DNA of 64,000 bases from assembly GCF_000952855.1 (NCBI RefSeq), contig NZ_JSVU01000005.1, positions 227,731 through 291,730 of the forward strand, in the 5' to 3' direction. Source of the DNA: Aequorivita vladivostokensis. Its GTDB lineage: Bacteria; Bacteroidota; Bacteroidia; Flavobacteriales; Flavobacteriaceae. Position 1 is the stretch's first letter, and every line of letters begins with the position of its first letter. The notes below the pieces were generated by a model. The model was not told where the DNA came from, did not search any database, and worked only from the letters and a program-made list of their open reading frames with translations. Positions 61,583 through 64,000 of this stretch are shown here, one piece after another. A program made the position numbers and the translations under genes.

Positions 61583-61601
61583 TAGTTTTTTTTAAAATGA
61601 A

Positions 61602-61853
61602 TTAAAGCGCAGCTACGTGCTTAGCCATGTTCGATTTTAAGTTTGAAGCTTTATTGCTGTGGATAATGTTTTTCTTCGCCAATTTGTCGATCATTGATAC
61701 AACACTTGGAAACATAGCCTCAGCTTCTTTCTTATCAGAAAGCTCTTGAAACTTCTTCATGGCATTACGGGCAGTTTTATGCTGGTAACGGTTACGCAAG
61801 CGCTTTGCCTCGTTGCTTCTAATTCTCTTTAATGCTGACTTGTGATTTGCCAT
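61602..61853 (-). CDS. rpsT: 30S ribosomal protein S20
   Basis: The 83-residue protein starts MANHKSALKRIRSNEAKRLR, the S20 N-terminus, and continues RYQHKTARNAMKKF and KKNIIHSNKASNLKSNMAKH. It binds the 5' and 3' minor domains of 16S rRNA. The gene lies 27 bp downstream of tRNA-Glu on the same strand with no separate promoter visible, so it may be read through from the tRNA promoter. Confidence 0.97.
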   Translation of the reverse strand: MANHKSALKRIRSNEAKRLRNRYQHKTARNAMKKFQELSDKKEAEAMFPSVVSMIDKLAKKNIIHSNKASNLKSNMAKHVAAL

Positions 61854-61880
61854 TTTTGTTTTGTTAAATTCTAAATTTTG

Positions 61881-61952
61881 TAGTCCGTAGGGGAATCGAA
61901 CCCCTGTTACCAGGATGAAAACCTGGCGTCCTAACCCCTAGACGAACGGACC
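61881..61952 (-). tRNA. tRNA-Glu (anticodon UUC)
   Basis: Read on the minus strand, the 72-nt sequence folds as a cloverleaf: acceptor GGTCCGT/ACGGACT (first pair G-U), anticodon stem CCAGG/CCTGG enclosing TTTTCAT, giving UUC for glutamate, and T arm AGGGG-TTCGATT-CCCCT. The CCA end is not encoded. Confidence 0.96.
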
Positions 61953-61976
61953 ATTTTTTATTTTCAAATGCGGATG

Positions 61977-62006
61977 CAAAAATACAACAATTTTTGAATG
62001 GCGCAA
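61977..62006 (-). promoter_or_regulatory. Promoter of tRNA-Glu-rpsT
   Basis: On the minus strand a TTG (plus-strand CAA at 62004-62006) is followed after 19 bp by TATTTTTG (plus-strand CAAAAATA at 61977-61984). The predicted start is about 18 nt before the tRNA 5' end. Confidence 0.7.
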
Positions 62007-62033
62007 ATCCAAAATAACTTTTTTCAAAAAAAA

Positions 62034-63509
62034 TTAATACGCCTTCGCAAAAAGCACTTTTTTACTAGATGGTTTCCCCGTAAAAATACAGGTTCCGGGC
62101 ACATCATCCCCATCTAAGGGAATACATCTAATTGTTGCTTTTGTTTCATTCTTAACTCGCTCCTCTGTTTCTGCAGTTCCATCCCAATGAGCCAAAATGA
62201 AGCCTCCCTTTCCATTTAAAACCGCCTTAAATTCTTCATACGAAGCAACTTCCGTAGTATGTTCATTCCGAAACGAAGCTGCTTTTTGAAAAAGATTTTC
62301 CTGAATCTCATCCATCAAAGAAATAATTTTCTCCACTACCTCATCGTTCGCTATAAATTCCTTTTGAAGCGTATCTCTTCGCGCAAGCTCAACGGTACCC
62401 TTTTCAACATCTTTGGGGCCTATGGCAATTCTTACGGGAACGCCCTTCAACTCGTATTCATTGAATTTCCATCCAGGCTTTTGCGTATCCCTATTGTCAT
62501 ATTTAACGCGAATTCCTTTAGAGCGCAGTTTCTTCATTAAATTCAATGCTACTTCATTTACCGCCTCAAATTCTTCGTCCTTTCTGTAAATGGGAACAAT
62601 AACTACTTGGTCCGGCGCCAAATTTGGAGGCAGTACCAAACCGTTATCATCACTGTGTGTCATTACCAAAGCCCCCATCAATCGTGTGGAAACACCCCAG
62701 GAGGTTGCCCAAACATAATCCAATGTTCCGTCTTTTGCGGCAAATTTTACATCAAAGGCCTTTGCGAAATTTTGACCCAAAAAATGTGAAGTTCCCGCCT
62801 GCAGCGCCTTTCCATCCTGCATTAAAGCTTCAATACAATATGTTTCCAAGGCACCGGCAAAACGCTCGCTCTCGGTCTTGGTTCCCTTAATAACTGGAAT
62901 CGCCATGTAATTTTCAGCAAATTCAGCATACACGTTCATCATTTGTTCCGCTTCTGCGATTGCTTCATCCTTGGTGGCGTGGGCCGTGTGGCCTTCTTGC
63001 CAAAGAAACTCTGCGGTACGCAAAAACAAACGCGTACGCATTTCCCAGCGGACTACATTTGCCCATTGGTTGATCAAAAGAGGTAAATCTCTATAGGACT
63101 GTATCCATTTCCGGTAAGTATCCCATATTATGGTTTCGGAAGTGGGACGGACAATGAGTTCTTCCTCCAACTTTGCGTCAGGGTCCACAACAATCCCGCT
63201 GCCATCTTCGGCGTTTTTCAATCTATAATGCGTCACAACGGCACACTCCTTTGCAAACCCATCAACGTGACTTGCCTCTTTGCTGAAATATGATTTCGGA
63301 ATAAACAGCGGAAAATAAGCATTTTGATGCCCAGTTTCCTTGAACATCCTGTCAAGCTCTGCCTGCATGCGCTCCCAAATTGCATAGCCATATGGTTTTA
63401 TGACCATACAGCCGCGAACCCCAGAGTTTTCTGCGAGGTCTGCTTTGATAACCAGTTCGTTATACCATTTGGAATAATTTTCCTCCCGTGTCGTTAAATT
63501 CTTCGCCAT
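62034..63509 (-). CDS. proS: Prolyl-tRNA synthetase
   Basis: The start is ATG 63509 ([20 protein letters not shown], 491 residues). It is a class II synthetase of the short, eukaryote/archaea-like type: motif 1 near [20 protein letters not shown], motif 2 [20 protein letters not shown] with EGHTAH, motif 3 near [18 protein letters not shown], then an anticodon-binding domain (PIYRKDEEF to [20 protein letters not shown]). The ~180-residue bacterial editing insert is absent, as in this type. It charges tRNA-Pro. The end is separated from tRNA-Glu by the tRNA promoter. Confidence 0.97.
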   Translation of the reverse strand: MAKNLTTREENYSKWYNELVIKADLAENSGVRGCMVIKPYGYAIWERMQAELDRMFKETGHQNAYFPLFIPKSYFSKEASHVDGFAKECAVVTHYRLKNAEDGSGIVVDPDAKLEEELIVRPTSETIIWDTYRKWIQSYRDLPLLINQWANVVRWEMRTRLFLRTAEFLWQEGHTAHATKDEAIAEAEQMMNVYAEFAENYMAIPVIKGTKTESERFAGALETYCIEALMQDGKALQAGTSHFLGQNFAKAFDVKFAAKDGTLDYVWATSWGVSTRLMGALVMTHSDDNGLVLPPNLAPDQVVIVPIYRKDEEFEAVNEVALNLMKKLRSKGIRVKYDNRDTQKPGWKFNEYELKGVPVRIAIGPKDVEKGTVELARRDTLQKEFIANDEVVEKIISLMDEIQENLFQKAASFRNEHTTEVASYEEFKAVLNGKGGFILAHWDGTAETEERVKNETKATIRCIPLDGDDVPGTCIFTGKPSSKKVLFAKAY

Positions 63510-63563
63510 AGCTGGGTTTTGGCACAAATGTTGTGTCTATGTTAAATAATTAGTTATTGTCCG

Positions 63564-63591
63564 CAAAACTACTTATTTTTATGAAGTTCAA
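63564..63591 (-). promoter_or_regulatory. Promoter of proS
   Basis: On the minus strand TTG (plus-strand CAA at 63589-63591) and TAGTTTTG (plus-strand CAAAACTA at 63564-63571) are 17 bp apart, matching -33/-7. It overlaps the start of the divergent lipoprotein frame. Confidence 0.6.
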
Positions 63592-63730
63592 CAATAAAAT
63601 TACCATAGATATGTCCTTTCAAAATATAAATACCAAACGTTTCCTTCCCTTAGCAATTATAGGCGCTTTCGTCTTCTTGTTAACATCATGTGCAACACAC
63701 AACAACGGTAACCGTTGCACAACCCCTTAA
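63581..63730 (+). CDS. Small lipoprotein frame, probably truncated by the adjacent IS
   Basis: The frame from ATG 63581 to TAA at 63728-63730 encodes 49 residues. A second ATG at 63611 gives 39. Residues ~20-37 form a lipoprotein signal (RFLPLAIIGAFVFLLTSC) followed by ATHNNG. The final residues NRCTTP are encoded by the GGTAACCGTTGCACAACCCC segment that looks like the end of the neighbouring IS, so the natural protein was probably longer and is cut off. The starting ATG overlaps the proS promoter on the other strand. Confidence 0.5.
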   Translation: MKFNNKITIDMSFQNINTKRFLPLAIIGAFVFLLTSCATHNNGNRCTTP

Positions 63731-64000
63731 TTTTTTTAGATCTGAACCAATATAAGCCGTTTTAAGCGGCCTTGCTTTTTTGGTCAGGCTTGAGAATGAA
63801 CCAAATTTGGTGCCTTTAAAAAATGCCATGCTACATTCTGAAGCACTATTTTTGGCAAAAAATATAAAACCAGGCTTTCCGCCCCGCTCTTTGCGCGTTT
63901 TTGGATAAACTTGAGGTATTTCTTGAGGTTGTAGGCCATTGCCGAGAGGTGCATGCATTTATTGGCCTGTTTAATGCCAATGGTATTGACCTTGCGAAGC
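63711..64000 (-). mobile_element. Right-edge portion of an IS1182-like insertion sequence
   Basis: Transposase coding sequence runs into the window edge and is followed by a non-coding end containing GGGGTTGTGCAACGGT (minus strand, about 63711-63726) beside the near-palindrome CAACGGTAACCGTTG (63703-63717). The exact terminal base is uncertain, since only one end is visible. Confidence 0.6.
63784..64000 (-). CDS. C-terminal part of an IS1182-family-like transposase, partial
   Basis: On the minus strand the open frame enters at the right edge and ends with TGA at 63784-63786, giving 72 visible codons. It reads LRKVNTIGIKQANKCMHLSA then MAYNLKKYLKFIQKRAK. The segment HLSAMAYNLKKYLKF is typical of the C-terminal end of DDE transposases of the IS1182/IS5-like group. 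The catalytic residues lie outside the window. An overlapping frame in the same strand at 63686-63958 is not the real one. Confidence 0.8.
   Translation of the reverse strand, partial: LRKVNTIGIKQANKCMHLSAMAYNLKKYLKFIQKRAKSGAESLVLYFLPKIVLQNVAWHFLKAPNLVHSQA

Noticed and set aside
63686..63958. 90-codon minus-strand frame at the right edge
   Set aside because: A different frame in the same region encodes recognisable transposase C-terminus and is open to the edge.

Overview
The window is chromosomal DNA of a member of the Bacteroidota, almost certainly family Flavobacteriaceae. The evidence is type IX secretion (T9SS) C-terminal sorting domains, PorT, exosortase F with its partner, a SusC/SusD pair, a short primary sigma factor without region 1.1, and many matches to the flavobacterial promoter (-33 TTG, -7 TAnnTTTG). 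Several genes appear to start with TTG. I cannot name the genus from sequence alone. Most of the window is ordinary core genome. The accessory parts are a metal-handling block (about 36.5-45 kb), the SusCD locus, and an insertion sequence at the right edge.

Layout. 0-4.7 kb: end of a thioredoxin-like protein, a DUF6029-type outer-membrane protein, a T9SS cargo protein and an Omp28-type T9SS protein. 4.7-12.6 kb: NUDIX hydrolase, rsmG, fatty acid desaturase, aminotransferase, purT and the trkA-trkH potassium uptake operon. 12.8-19.6 kb: ubiE/menG, porT, an rRNA/tRNA methyltransferase, tamL, class II aldolase and accD. 19.6-27.4 kb: two lipoproteins, rpsO, pnp, hsp20, an ECF sigma factor with a probable anti-sigma partner, and rpoD. 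27.4-30.4 kb: a BLUF photoreceptor gene joined to rpe and ypdA, then an MtfA-like peptidase. 30.5-35.4 kb: SusD and SusC. 35.8-45 kb: mostly minus-strand genes for copper/heavy-metal handling: Cys-rich four-helix protein, secreted HMA protein, TonB receptor, CopA ATPase, a 36-residue membrane peptide, a DUF318-type permease, an HYC_CC_PP protein and a DUF3347 lipoprotein. 45-48 kb: exosortase F system, a GAF-domain methionine sulfoxide reductase and a MacB-like permease. 48.2-55.4 kb: purH and the mreB-mreC-mreD-mrdA-rodA cell-shape operon. 55.5-64 kb: nuclease, OppC-like permease, C-terminal processing protease, surE, a small membrane protein, coaD, rpsT, tRNA-Glu, proS, a small lipoprotein reading frame and the end of an IS1182-like transposase.

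Points of most interest. (1) A 36-residue single-span membrane peptide lies between a metal permease and copA, inside a block that could span both membranes in copper handling. (2) rpsO and purH share a promoter-proximal leader that can fold into a small A-loop hairpin, with a compensatory base-pair change between the two copies. (3) A 34-residue Lys/Gln/Pro-rich microprotein has its own terminator. (4) AccD has lost all four zinc-finger cysteines. (5) Several long intergenic inverted repeats cluster in the metal block, including one built of regularly spaced GTC/GAC triplets. (6) A BLUF light sensor leads a pentose-phosphate/thiol-redox operon. (7) An IS end appears to truncate a lipoprotein gene next to proS. 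I found no CRISPR array, prophage or recognisable defence system.
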